From NCBI GenBank assembly GCA_038496445.1, contig JALMLS010000173.1:1-64000 (forward strand): a stretch of 64,000 bases of DNA, given 5' to 3'. Positions 35,148 to 49,800 of this stretch are shown here, piece after piece. Each line of letters starts with the position of its first letter. Positions within the stretch are counted from its first letter, which is position 1. Below the pieces are notes generated by a model. That model had not been told where the DNA came from. It made no database searches and was given only the letters and a program-made list of their open reading frames with translations. The translations under genes were made by a program, and so were the position numbers. This stretch comes from Trichosphaerium sp. ATCC 40318 (taxonomy: Eukaryota; Discosea; Flabellinia; Trichosidae).

Positions 35148-36196
35148 ATGAGCTCATGCTGCTACATTGTAGAAAAGCCACTGGCAGAAAAGCCTGCAAG
35201 ATACAAAGCAGTATTTCTTGGGTGTTCAGCTGTGGGTACGGTTTATAATACATTAATATTTACACTAACCTTGTTTTAAGGGAAAACTAGCGTACATAAA
35301 ATCAAGTCACTTGTTCAAACATCTCAACTCATTTTTAGCTTGGCATACGCATAACAAGAAACACATTTGATGAATGTACGCCAATCATATGTCTATAGCA
35401 AACTCTCAAACTACTAGACCAAAAACCCACAATTAGAGCTGCATTCATTACGAAAACTCTTGTAACAGACGAAGGAAAACAAATACACCTGGACATTTGG
35501 TAAGTACCCTATATTGTTTCATACCACTAATGTTATTCCACAGGGACACAGACGGTGCCTGAACTGCGTTAATTTTAGACAATCTAACAAAATATCCTAG
35601 GTTCTGAGCGATACAGTGCTCTCCTACCTATATACTACAGGCACACCAATAAAAAGTTGTACTAATCGCTGGTGTTGTAAACTAAAATATCACGTGTTTA
35701 AACCCTTACTTTGGTGGAATTTTGACTTGTTCCTCTCTTGTGTTAACCAAATACCCTTAGAGGCGCAGACCTTGCCATAATTGTATACGATGTATCCAAC
35801 AAAGAGTCATTCAAAGTAAGAGAATTTATTTGTTTACACAGATAGAAGCGTAACATGACTAGAGAGCTGATTGTTGGGTGGAAGAGATTCATGAAAGAGT
35901 GCACAATTGTCACACCATTGTATGTGCAAATAAGATTGATAGAGTAGATCATAGAACAATCACTTTAGAGGATGGTCAAAGCAAGTTTAACAACCCAAAG
36001 GTTAGCGCGTTCATAGAAGTATCAGCTTCAACAGGAGAGGGTGTTGATGGGTACCTTGAAATTTTAATTACTTTTTTTACAACTTGATTTTCTGAAACAA
36101 CTTAGTTTACTTGTACACATGGCAAAGATTTTGAGCAGCAAACCTCCAAAAAGCCTGCAAAAACATAAAGGACTTGTAAATTTATCAATTGTATAG
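35148..36196 (+). CDS. Rab-like small GTPase, copy E
   Basis: Tandem downstream of the right GTPase-RING-VPS9 gene. Exon 1 (MSSCCYIVEKPLAEKPARYK, AVFLGCSAVG) ends at 35235, followed by a 45-nt intron with an ACTAAC branch. Then GKTSVHKIKSL, a 26-nt intron (35313-35338), GIRITRNTFDECTPII, a 27-nt intron (35391-35417), and QKPTIRAAFITKTL, LVTDEGKQIHLDIWDTDG, SERYSALLPIYYR, GADLAIIVYDVSNKESFK, TIVCANKIDRVDHRTITLED and AFIEVSASTGEGVDG. The C terminus is LLVHMAKILSSKPPKSLQKH and KGLVNLSIV, with stop TAG at 36194-36196. All five G motifs are present. Cys-Cys is at residues 4-5, with no C-terminal cysteine. In unspliced DNA the frame looks broken, but every break coincides with a GT-AG pair. Confidence 0.88.
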
Positions 36197-36524
36197 TTTG
36201 TTACCATACAAAAAGGTCACTAAAATATTTATGTGTACAAGTATATCAAGCATAATTCAATGGATTTATTGAGCCGGATAAGCTGGATAAGTCACAGAGT
36301 CGATACAGATTTCACAAACGACGAAGTCGTATAACAGAGCCGGCCGTTTATTTACAATCACCAATGCTGATTTATTATTTTTTTATTGGAGTACGTTTTT
36401 GCCACTTTCCATTTTGATCCCATTCTTTTGCACTCGCCATTACATATGTTATTTCGTTTTCACGTGACAGCAAAAACACACTTGACATACGTATCCTACG
36501 CATCCACCTCCCAAGAAACAACCT
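36197..36524. other. Right boundary of the palindrome region
   Basis: No gene. Similarity to the Rab repeat stops at about 36190. From about 36480 the sequence becomes the inverted counterpart of 13880-14190, including a TTTCACGTGAC palindrome. Confidence 0.4.
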
Positions 36525-36749
36525 TTGAACTTTAAAAACGTGTTTGTATTAGGTAGTGTTCAAGTTAACTTCAAAGGTGTAACACGTACTTCATTGTCAG
36601 ATGTCTTTGACATGTCTAACTTGGTAAAAGTTGTTATACTCCGTTATCGTACGAACTGGACATTTACCTGTTCTACTAACGAGACGTTTAAAATTGATCA
36701 CCTGGAGCTCACCATCTACAACAAAGCTATTACTACATATTTCTACTAG
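36525..36749 (+). pseudogene. Small-GTPase N-terminal relic (less decayed copy)
   Basis: 75-codon frame: KNVFVLGSVQ (beta-1), then TRTSLSDVFD in the position of GKTSLxxxF, and further on TFKIDHLELTIYNKA, which matches the strand-2/3 segment of Rab proteins (T-F-K-I-D-x-x-x-L-T-I-Y-D-x-A). There is no G3, G4 or G5 downstream; it ends in TAG. The P-loop is disrupted (VQVNFKGVTRT). An inverted copy lies at 13880-14190. Confidence 0.5.
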
Positions 36750-36965
36750 CAAGCTGATTTGTATAGGGCACAACTGCTACTGGATTCAAAAAAAAAGTGA
36801 GGGTGTACTTAAGTGGATCGTGTAAAAACCACATGCTCTGAGCTTGAACTATCTATCAGGGACAAATGTGCTTTCTTTTTCCAAGGCTGTTTATTGCGTG
36901 TTGCTGGTTGAAAGGCATTGGTCTAAATATTAACTGAATGTACACCAGATAGAACTTTTAACTGT

Positions 36966-37760
36966 TCAGGTGTCCCGATAGATTTTATGAACACCAACAA
37001 GGGATTGTAACCCTTTATCTGTAATGTACCTGCAAAATGAAAGAGATATGGTATGGACGCCAGCAAGTGCTTTTAATCCTTCATCTGTAACTGATGTAGC
37101 ATCTAGAAAGATTGTATGAACGCTGGCAAGTGCTTCTAACCCTTTATCTGAAATTGATGTGCAAGATAGATAGATTGTGTGAACACCAGACAGTGCTTTC
37201 AATCCTTCATCTGTAACTGAGGTATCATTAAGAGAAATCATATGTACACCAGAAAGTGCTTTCAACCCTTCATCTGTAACCGAGGTATCATTAAGAGAAA
37301 TGACATATACACCAGAAAGTGCTTTCAACCCTTCATCTGTAACCGAGGTATCAGTAAGAGAAATGGTATGTACGCCAGCAAGTGCTTTTACCCCTTCATC
37401 AATTAAAGGATGCGCACATTGACTAAGGTTAATGGAACGAACACCAGCAAACGTCTTTATAACATCATTAGACGTTGCTTTGCCAGTAAGTGTGATGTGT
37501 GTGTTGGAGAGTACTTGAGTGTTTTAAAATAGCTTTTGCTTGGTCAACACTTGAAATACAGACGCGACAGTATCCTATAATATCGTGAATGATAGATGCA
37601 AGGCGATGACAAGTTTGAGAAGCGGCAAAGCGTGAGTTTGTTGTTTTACGTAAAATATGAGCTAAAATCTCTGTGGGAAGGTCTAATATGCTTGTCGTAG
37701 GTTAGAACAGTTTAACAACTAATTTTGTTCTTACTTCTCGGTTATGCTCTTTTCTGACAT
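36966..37760 (-). CDS. F-box/LRR protein with near-identical repeats
   Basis: Start ATG 37760 (MSEKSITEN) splices over an intron ending GACAAG to ILDLPTEILAHILRKTTNSR then FAASQTCHRLASIIHD, an F-box. Downstream are eight LRRs, of which four are almost copies of ALSGVHTISLNDTSVTDEGLK. It ends SLVGVHKIYRDT, stop at 36966-36968. Between the F-box and the LRRs (about 37514) the frame shifts: AKAILKHS is followed in another phase by QVLSNTHITLTGKA. A GTACTC...GGCAAAG pair could splice across in frame. Same family as the gene at 15916-17333 and in opposite orientation. It is a probable SCF substrate adaptor. The near-identical repeats point to recent internal duplication. Confidence 0.7.
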
Positions 37761-38286
37761 CCTACCAAGCAATACAGCAAAGCAGTATGGGCTATAACTA
37801 TCAAGCATAAGCACAAGAGGTCAAAATCTTTTTTGTGTAAATTTATTGCGGAGTAGTTCAGAACAACTTAGAGAAACTATCGCAACCCTTGTTGCTCAAT
37901 CAAGCTCCAAATAGTACAGTGTCAAAGCACATTCTGACCCTGTCATTTGATTGGTTGTTTTTCTTTGTTGTAAATAAAAACACGTGCGCGAATGAGTGCT
38001 TTTTTGTTGATTATTTGCGAATGAGATTTTGCACGAATGTTGTTTTATTTCTCTTTCGTTAGGCACAGTGCGACGCTATGGCCTGTCTATTGTAAGTTTT
38101 TTATATTACTAGTTTTAGCACACTTAGACTTGTATAGGGTTATCTTTCACATCTTTTCAACCCTGTAATTGAAAAAGCTTGGTATGCATTTTAGTGTTTT
38201 TCCTATAAGGTTCCTTATACTGCTACCACACTCCTCCAACTCCACCACCGCCTGGTGAAGTACCTCTGACAAATTTCGTTAGAGCT
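37761..38286. other. Intergenic stretch
   Basis: Holds the promoter of the F-box/LRR gene and the 3' side of the membrane protein gene. A proline-coding minus run near 38220-38250 (reading P-P-P-P) may be the last exon of that gene. Confidence 0.3.
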
Positions 38287-38960
38287 TTAAATGTCTTTGT
38301 ATACTTTGTTACTTCCTTTAATTGCATTAGAATACCCACCTAACTTTTTCTTCTTCTCATATGAGCTTGTAAGAAACACCAATAATACTAAGTTAAAGTA
38401 CATGTACTCACATAAGAGTAAATTTATACACGCATCATGATCCATAGTAGAATCAAAAGCAAGAAAGTAGCTTTGCAGGCCTATTTGCAGATATGCGATT
38501 TTTTCGATTTTATCAATCAATAGAATTCCATGATGCAGCACTTTATCATACTCTCCTTATTGAAACAGATATGGTAAATAATGTTGCAATAATAAAGAGC
38601 GTCACACCTGTATTGAGGTAAGGCTTCATTGAATCCACGATAATCTTTACATCTCTCTAGTCGATAGGATAAGCATCATATCTGTTCCAGTTGTAATGTA
38701 TATAGCTCTATCAACCTTTGGCACAAACACCATGAGACCAGAGTTACAGTCCTTGAATCTAAATATACTAAATACCATATTTAAATACAGTCCAGTTGTA
38801 GCCAACACCCCAACGATCATGTAAAGCAGTAGCAAATTGCTTAGTGAACTATCAAAAAAAAGTAGGAAAAAACAAAGAACAATCCTCTTCACATTACAGT
38901 TGTGTCATAAGACTTATCTAATCTTTTGTTCGTGCACTAATTATATTGAATACAGAAGGT
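38287..38960 (-). CDS. Multi-exon membrane protein of unknown family (approximate span)
   Basis: Several minus-strand pieces look like exons of one membrane protein: QLEKKGDFTPSVFNIISART (38990-38930), SNLLLLYMIVGVLATTGLYL followed by NMVFSIF (38855-38770; a TM helix), VDRAIYITTGTDMMLILS (about 38715), VTLFIIATLFTISVSI (about 38600; a second TM helix), and EKIAYLQIGLQSYFLAFDST then YMYFNLVLLVFLTSSYEKKK (third TM helix). Intron borders are plausible but I could not fix a start codon or verify all phases. Not recognised. Confidence 0.35.
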
Positions 38961-41239
38961 GTGAAATCGCCTTTTTTCTCTAACTGCCTAAGCCGGTACA
39001 AAAAGGTTTTCAAGCATTTAACAATCGCTAATTGTCCATTCCATCACTTGTAGCCAACCCAACTTGAGGATATCTTCATTTCTCTCATTTTATTAACTAA
39101 ATAAATGTTTTGCTTTACCTGTCGTATAAGGTTCCGCCTCACTCCAACAGCGAGTGTGTTTATACTCTTGTAAGATGCTGTTTCTAGATCGTCTTGTTAG
39201 AAGTTTATAAAGCGTCTTCGCCACGCTGCTTCTACTAATAGACGTTATACGTACAGCATAACAAATACGACAGAGAGCAGTACACAAGTCTCTAAAACCA
39301 CAACCGCTCGCTACAGCAGCGAGAAAGAGCTTGCTATACAATACTTAAACGGCGGTAGTCTTTTTTTCACAGAGGTCTTCATGATTGTACGTGTTACCTC
39401 AAGGCGTACTTGGCTACTCGCTGTGGCAGCTAGTGGCACTACTCTATGAACATGGCTGTAATTTTATCACGATAACATATATTGCTTTAGCCTTATCCAC
39501 GCATCAATTGATCTCATGTTTACCCATTTAGAGCGTTTTTGAGGGTTTTGCTACTCTAAAGCCCTCAAAAACGTTTCAAATGCACTAAACAGGCGCTTAC
39601 AGTCCTTTTGGCGCTTTCTTTCCTTTATTATTTTAGTAGCTAAAAAAAACTGACCGTTGGAGAAAAAGTGCGACTGCAACTTTTTTCAACGAGAAAAGGC
39701 AAGCTGCAACAACATAGGGGTATTGGCTTGAACTCTGTTCGCTTTTATTGTAGAGGTATCCCATTCGTAGGTGATAAGGGTTTACTGTTACCTCGTGCAG
39801 CTCCGTTGCAGTTTTGTCTTTTCTCATCTGCTCAAAGACTCTAAAAATTGGTTAGTAGCATCATTATACAAGGTAAGGCGTTCCCTTTAACTTAGTATCA
39901 GCGTTCTGACTTTTTGTTCGAGTAGTTGCACGGAGGACACTGTAGACGCATGGAGAGAGTAGTAACGCTTATTCAGCTTCTGCACCTTTTTGTTTAACTC
40001 TTTTTTGTTTTGTTTTGATCCTTGCGCGTTTAGTTTTCACCAAGACACCGCTGAATGGTTTGTCTCTTGTTACCCTTTTAATGTCTGTGTTGGAACCCGT
40101 GTTTGCCAAATTTGATTGCTGTTACGTATTCAAGAGGCGTAGTGAGCGTTACAGCTCTCGTTTATTAATATAAATGAAATGCAAATAGCTTATTTTTACA
40201 GAACATTTGAGGTTGCCCAAACGTACTGCAGTTTAGCTCACACTTTACGTGCTATTGCCGCCATCTCAAAAATGTTTCGAAGTTGTCATGTGTGCTTCAA
40301 TCATGACTTAGCGATGGCACTAATATTGCTTGTGCACGTCCGAATACACTTAGCTTAGCACTGTTGCACTCCAAACGCTGTAGGCATCAATAGTATAGAA
40401 TCGTTTCTGTAAGCCTTATCTGTTAACGACAGACATCATGTGCGATGTAGACTAGGTTGTTGTTAATATTGTCAAGTCGCTGAACTTCGCAACTTTTCGC
40501 TGTTTGTGATGCATGGTTTTCGAGTTTAGTCAGATCTTGCAAATGTTTGTTAGTTCTTATAGAACTGACAATTTTGCTAGAGCTAGGTCCAACGTTTGAA
40601 ATGATCCACGCTATTGTGAGAAATTATGAATATGCACTAGGACCACGTGATTTTAAAACCAATACCATATTATTTTTATTTCACATTTTGTACTAGCGTG
40701 TGCAGCGTAGTACGATAACAATACCTAGTAATTCATCACACCCAAAATTAAATTGCTACCGTGCGATTCGTTGTAGAATATCCTAAGTTGATTATTCGAC
40801 GTAAGGCACGTCCCCATGCTACTCTTGAAATTATTACCATGGAAGGGTGTCCTAAGTCGCTTTTCTTGACAACGCCCGTGACTAGCTCTGTGTTGCCACT
40901 TAACTTAAAGTCATTCCGGCGAAAAAAACCTTAAAACATTTTTTGTAATGTCACAGGCAGGTTATAGTTATCAACTTGATACCTTGTCGTGTACTACTAT
41001 ACGCCGGTCCCTTCCAGCAGCAAAGGGGGTTATTTTTCTCCGGGGTACGTCAAGAATAGAAGCCTACGCCCGATTAAGGTTTTTTTTTCTTCTTTTTTGA
41101 CTCTTTACGCTTTTAGTAAGTTATGCTAGACACGCTATAAAGATTCTTACAGGTGTATCGCCCCGTAATTGCTGCGCTGTAATGCATTACATTCTTTTTT
41201 AAGCACTACAGATGCTGTGCACTTAATTTCGAGTTACCA
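38961..41239. other. Gene-poor region
   Basis: 2.3 kb without a convincing gene. A minus frame at 39093-39341 (starts MYSKLFLAAVASGCG, signal-like) and another at 39633-39827 have no recognised domain. A diverged copy of the palindrome-centre repeat lies at 40480-40585 (CGCAACTTTTCGCTGTTTGT ... AGATCTTGC). A TCAAAAAC/GTTTTTGA inverted pair lies around 39530-39575. Confidence 0.35.
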
Positions 41240-42164
41240 ATGCAACTCCTCATCGTTCTAGTCTTTGTAGGCATAGCTTTAGCTGATGTTTATCCTATTC
41301 CCCCACCAATAACAAGCACTCAATTTGAGTTTGTAGCTCATTTTCGCGGTATGGGCCCGGGTTCACTCAATGGTACACAAGCTTGGATGTCTTCAGGTCC
41401 AAAAAGCTTCAAATACGTATGCTATCGATAGTATGCTCTTATTTCGTATTTATTCCTTCAAGTTGGTTACTACAATAGACGAAGATAGTGATTTGGATAG
41501 TTCCCTTACGATTACAACACCAACAGAGGTACATTGACTTTTCCTTAAAGAAGTTGAAGACAGCACTTTTTTTTTGGGGTTTGTTCTACAAGCTTAGAGG
41601 GTTGGCCCGTTTAAGTGTGACTGCTTATGCAACTGTTATTGTCTTACTTCTTACCAGAGAGCTTCATATGACTATGAACCTGAAGGCTCGTGCAGCGGCT
41701 ATGTTTATCCTCTTCCTGATGAAGATGATCCTGTTTGCAACTGGACCAAAGTATGCCACTTTTTTATTTAGCTCTTACTTCTTTACAACATGACTTATCA
41801 CGTGATTGTAGGTAAACGAAGAAAATTGGACCCAAACATGCGTTGGTGAAGATGAAAAGTCCTTTGTTAGTGTACTTCTTGATGATAACGGAGCTATCAA
41901 GTCGATTGATCAGATATTACATTCTGATAGTTTGACTATTCAGATGTTTTCTGAGATAACAAAGCATCTCCCTCCACCAACAGATGCAGTATTTGATGTA
42001 CGTTTAAATGGTTTCAAGTTGTGTATAAAAAAGAGACACTTTTGTTTGTCACGTGCATAATTGTTGATTAAATTATTAAGGTACCATCTGGATGTGACGA
42101 AGGATTTAAGCGTTCAAATAAGCTCCCTATGTTAGCCAAACTCTTGAAAATGATAAACCAATAA
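41240..42164 (+). CDS. Secreted protein of unknown function, five or six exons
   Basis: ATG 41240 begins a classic signal peptide, MQLLIVLVFVGIALA, with cleavage likely before DVYPIPPP. Further exons read TQFEFVAHFRGMGPGSLNGT, TIDEDSDLDSSLTITTPTE, SYDYEPEGSCSGYVYPLPDE, NWTQTCVGEDEKSFVSVLLD, SLTIQMFSEITKHLPPPTDA and VPSGCDEGFKRSNKLPML, stop at 42162-42164. There are several N-glycosylation sequons (NGT, NWT) and a few cysteines. The order (beta-rich body, then F-D-V-P-x-x-C) resembles secreted LolA-like protist proteins, but this is a weak impression. Exon-intron phases look consistent (for example the donor GTACGTTTAAATGG and acceptor ATTAAG near 42000-42080). Confidence 0.55.
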
Positions 42165-43117
42165 AGAGTGGTATGATAACAGCTATACACGTAACAGTCA
42201 ACATCACGACTTACCAAACACGCGACTTGTTATCTTTAAGTACGCTGTTGTACGAGGTTACCCAGATTATCGAGTACAAAGATAATCATTTTTCATACTG
42301 TCAGGTTCATCATTGTGAGCATGTACTGCGTTTTAAGCAAACGGCATTTTTTACGCACCTGCAAGTAAACGCCATTTAAAATACGTGCTACGTGGACATT
42401 GTTTGGGGCTATGAGCGAAGCAATTAATATAAAAATGGGAATTTCGTTCGCCTTGTTTCATGAACATAGTAAGGAACCCAAATGGATAGCTCCATTCTCT
42501 GAACTGTTTTACAAGCAGTTCTTGAAAAGCACCAGTGCTAGTAAAGCCGACAACATAGGAATTGACCCGGATTACGCGAATAAAATATCGACTTGGGCGT
42601 GACTTAAAAAGTAGAGCTACCTAAGTCAGTTTCATTTTTCTACCATTCTAGATACAAAGACAACAATGCTCATTGTAGTGTTAATACTAGGCATAGTACT
42701 ATTCGCACTCACAGCCTCTATACATTTCGGTTTCTTCATCTACAAAACAGTTTTTAGAGCTTCTACTGGGTACCAGGGTATCGATGAGAATGTAATAAAC
42801 ATGCAGTCAGTCTTCTTTGTTTCTTGTTTTATCATTGGAATGAAAAAAGCCAAGAAATTTAACAAAACAAATGCCGTTTGAGTGAAGGTTTAGGATGCTT
42901 TACTGATACCATAAATGTAATGCACATGAAACTGTGGTCTCATTCAGATAAAAGATGCCACAAATAGGTCAAATAGTTAAGTATTGAAGCGTCTTAACAG
43001 TGACAAAAATAGCTTTGCTTTTTTTTTCTGAATTATTAATTGCAAGATTCCTTCCTCTCAAAGACAACTGTATGAACTTGATTTGTGAAGGTAGGTACAA
43101 TTTTTAAGTTTTTATTA
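42165..43117. other. Intergenic stretch with two protein-like short frames
   Basis: Plus frames at 42399-42602 (reads ISFALFHEHSKEPKWIAPFS) and 42666-42881 (starts MLIVVLILGIVLFALTASIH, strongly hydrophobic) could be exons of a small gene or a 3' continuation of the secreted protein gene. No in-frame splice that joins them was established. Confidence 0.25.
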
Positions 43118-46465
<3,348 letters not shown>

Positions 46466-46854
46466 TTGAAACTACAGTCAAATACGTTCAGTGTATTTTT
46501 CAGTTGAAGCTATTCAAAGTGTTGTAAATTGTACCCATTACGCCTATGACGCGTATCCTAATATTCACAAGCTGTAAAACCGTTTTGACGTTGAATTTAA
46601 ATTACTGAGACTAAACAACGTACAAAACGCTATTTCAAGAGCAATTTAGTTGCATCTACCATCTTCAGGTGGTATACAAACCATAGGGACAACTGCGACT
46701 AATATGATTTTACTGAGTTTGTTACGCGTATAGAAGCAAAAGGCACTTCGAATCGCATTTTTCTACGTCGTTAAAAAAATCGAGTTTTCGAAATTGTCGT
46801 TACGATTTCCTGGTGAAGTGCCACACTACAACTGCTAGCTCACGTTGTGATGAC
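46466..46854. promoter_or_regulatory. Divergent promoter region between DHX35 and the MORN-VPS9 gene
   Basis: 389 bp between two head-to-head starts. No obvious TATA box or CACGTG element; no internal gene. Confidence 0.4.
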
Positions 46855-49800
46855 ATGAGCTTGTTCAGTTCACCACCGCTATCACCACGAGGCAATCGTC
46901 CTACGTTCAAGCCCATAACAAACCTAAGCCACGTACGTGTTAGCTATGCGCAGCTGGGCGCTAATCTGCTAATAATTTGGTTATTTAAAACTGACAAGAG
47001 TCACAGCAAAAAGATCGGGATGACGACCCTGCAGCAAGTTCGGTTGCCTCAGAGCTTGAGGACTACCAGTTTCAAGAGAAAAAAATAAAACACCACTCAA
47101 GAGTACTCCATTCAACTCTGGAACGCGCCGATGGTGTCTACGAAGGTGAAACGTACAAGGGAGAGGTTCGTGCCCCAAAATTGTCCTTAAAAAATCTTAA
47201 CGCTCGTAAAAAAAGGCGCACGGCATTGGGCGTAAGACATACACTAACGGTAAAGTGTATGAAGGTCAATTCGATAATGGTAACAAGTATGGCTACGGAA
47301 CGGAGATTGAAAGCACTGGAGAAAAGTACCAGGTACAACGATTGGTTTTTTAACATCTCCCAATACGATCAAAACAAAAAAGGGAATTGTACCTAAACGG
47401 CACTACAAAACCTTTTTATTTATTCCCCTACGCACCATGTTAATAATTTAGGGCGAATGGAAGAGTAATGTACGTCATGGAATGGGTGCTTGCTCTTGGC
47501 CAAATGGAGAGTTTTTTGAGGGTTTCTGGGAGCGAGGAGATCGTTCTAAGGGTATTTATATGTTCCAATCACGAAAAATCAAGTATGAAGGTGCTTGGAA
47601 GAGTGACGCTCCAGGTATGTGTTTGTTTTTAGCTTACGTTTTATACATTCGTTTTTGGCCACGTTTTTTGGTTTTTTTCAGAAATCTGGCACTTGGGTAC
47701 ATATGATTACCTCAAAGTATGATTGAATCTACATCTTGAGAGTTTTTTCTATAACGTCAGGTCATGGCTTTTGAACTGCTAGGCCGATAGTGTTTTTGGT
47801 TGAGGGTTTTTTAATTTATTTTTTTTTGTTTTATTTTTACTTCTGACGCTTGAGATTTATTGTTAACTGTTTGTTAAATTATTAGCGCGTACTGGTAAGC
47901 TTTTAGTAGAAGATGGTATTTATAATGGTCATCTATCATATAAGTTAGTTGGCAGATACGTTGTTAAAGCGTACGAGATTTTTAGACAAGGACAGGCACG
48001 TGCTAAAAAAAGTTACACAAATATTTGTAAATAAACTAATTTTTTCGATTAGGGCGAGTTGCATTACTCTGACTCCTCGCGATACTATGGTTCATGGAAA
48101 TATAATAAAAGAGATGGTTATGGTGTTTATGTAACAAAAGATGGAACGGCGTACTATGGACAATGGAAAGCCGATAAGGTAAGAAAAAAAGAAAAAAAAG
48201 CTTTATGTTTGTTGTACCACGCGCCATTGCCTTTTTTGTTCTGGTACGAGTTGGCTAATGTTATTTATTTATAGAAACATGGTACAGGGACATTAATTTA
48301 TATGGATGGGACAGTTTATGAGGGATTCTTCTCTGGAGATACAAAACATGGTAAAGGAGCATTGTATTTACCAAATGGAGATATTATAAGAGGAGAGTTT
48401 AAGGAAGATAATATATTACGTGCGTCATACACGAAGGGCGTACATACGGGTGCCTCTAAGATGGTACGACTTGTTTGTTTTTGAGCAAAACTTAAGCATA
48501 GCTGGGACAGCACTGGATTTTTTTTGTTTTGATGATTTCGTGTAGGCAAAGGACTTGTTTCAGTACTTGGTGAATAATCCTTCTTCAAGAGTATTGCAGG
48601 AGCATCAAATGACATCTGTTTGTAAATGGAGTTCACTTGGTGGTATGTTAGTCAACTAACAACGAAGTGAAACGTTCTGTTTTGTTTGTTTAACTTTTTC
48701 TTGTTGTCAGGTGTAAATTTTGGCAATAGGATAGGTCATATTAGAATTACTGATGAAAAACATATTCCTCGTTTATTGAGGTGTGTCACGTGATTTTTTT
48801 TAATTTTTTTTGCCAGTCTTGAGCCAAGAAAAACTGCTTTCATTTCAAAGAATATGTCACTTACATTTTTTGTTAAACAAGGGATACATCACGACCTCTT
48901 CATACGATTGTGGTTAGTTTTGTTAATGTTTTCAACTGGAAGTATAGTACTTCTCGTTTACGGAAACATCCTAATCAGTTCATATTACCCAGTGCTGTGG
49001 ATGATATTTTATCGTTTATACGTACGTCAATACTCACTTTCTTTTTTTTTTCCTTTTTGTTGAAGATTTTATGCTTATTCTTGTATGCAGGGTACCTCAC
49101 AAACTTAATAATTAAAATGATTGAACAGACTGTAAACGAACAACTTAAGTTATCTAAGAAGAGACGAGCTTTTGCTACTGTTATGGAAGCGATATTTCCT
49201 CACACATACACATCATTATTTGGTCTTTATAAACATTACGTTCGTGCTTTATAACATTAGTTATTTTCTTGGTATGTTGTAGAGATAAACTAACTCATGA
49301 TTGATCTTAGGAGAGTAAGAATGAAGCTGAATTAAATAACAAGCGATCTCAGATAAGAGAAGTCTCAATGGCTGAGATTGGTATAAAGGTAAGCTCTTCA
49401 AGGTTGTCAGAAATAACACAAAAGAAGAAACCAACGTTCACTGTTGTTCTCACACTTTTAAAAATAGAGCCGACATATACTACCAATAGAGTTCTGGGGC
49501 CGTCGTATAAGAAAGTACGTATCTATATGGATAAATAGAAAAAAGAAATTAATACATCTTGGAAATGTTTGACTTTTTGTATTAAAATATTTTATCTTAA
49601 GGAGACGGTCACATACTCGCAGTCGTACAATAGATAATAAAAATGAGCCAAAGAAGAAAGAAACAACAAGCACAAGGTCATCACTTCGACGTAATTCAAC
49701 GTTATCAAGAACAGCACCATTACCTCGTCCTGGACTTGTTAAACCTCTTAACCTTAGCAAATCTATAAATCTTGATAATGAAACAAGGTCTAAGAGTAGC

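Noticed and set aside
35236-35420. Rab copy E looked like a pseudogene: stops soon after the P-loop and after DTDG
   Set aside because: Each break coincides with a GT-AG intron of 26-50 nt, and the spliced reading has all G motifs in order.
42399-42602. HEHSK segment considered as an astacin-type metalloprotease motif
   Set aside because: The full zinc motif HExxHxxGxxHE is absent and the frame is only 67 codons.
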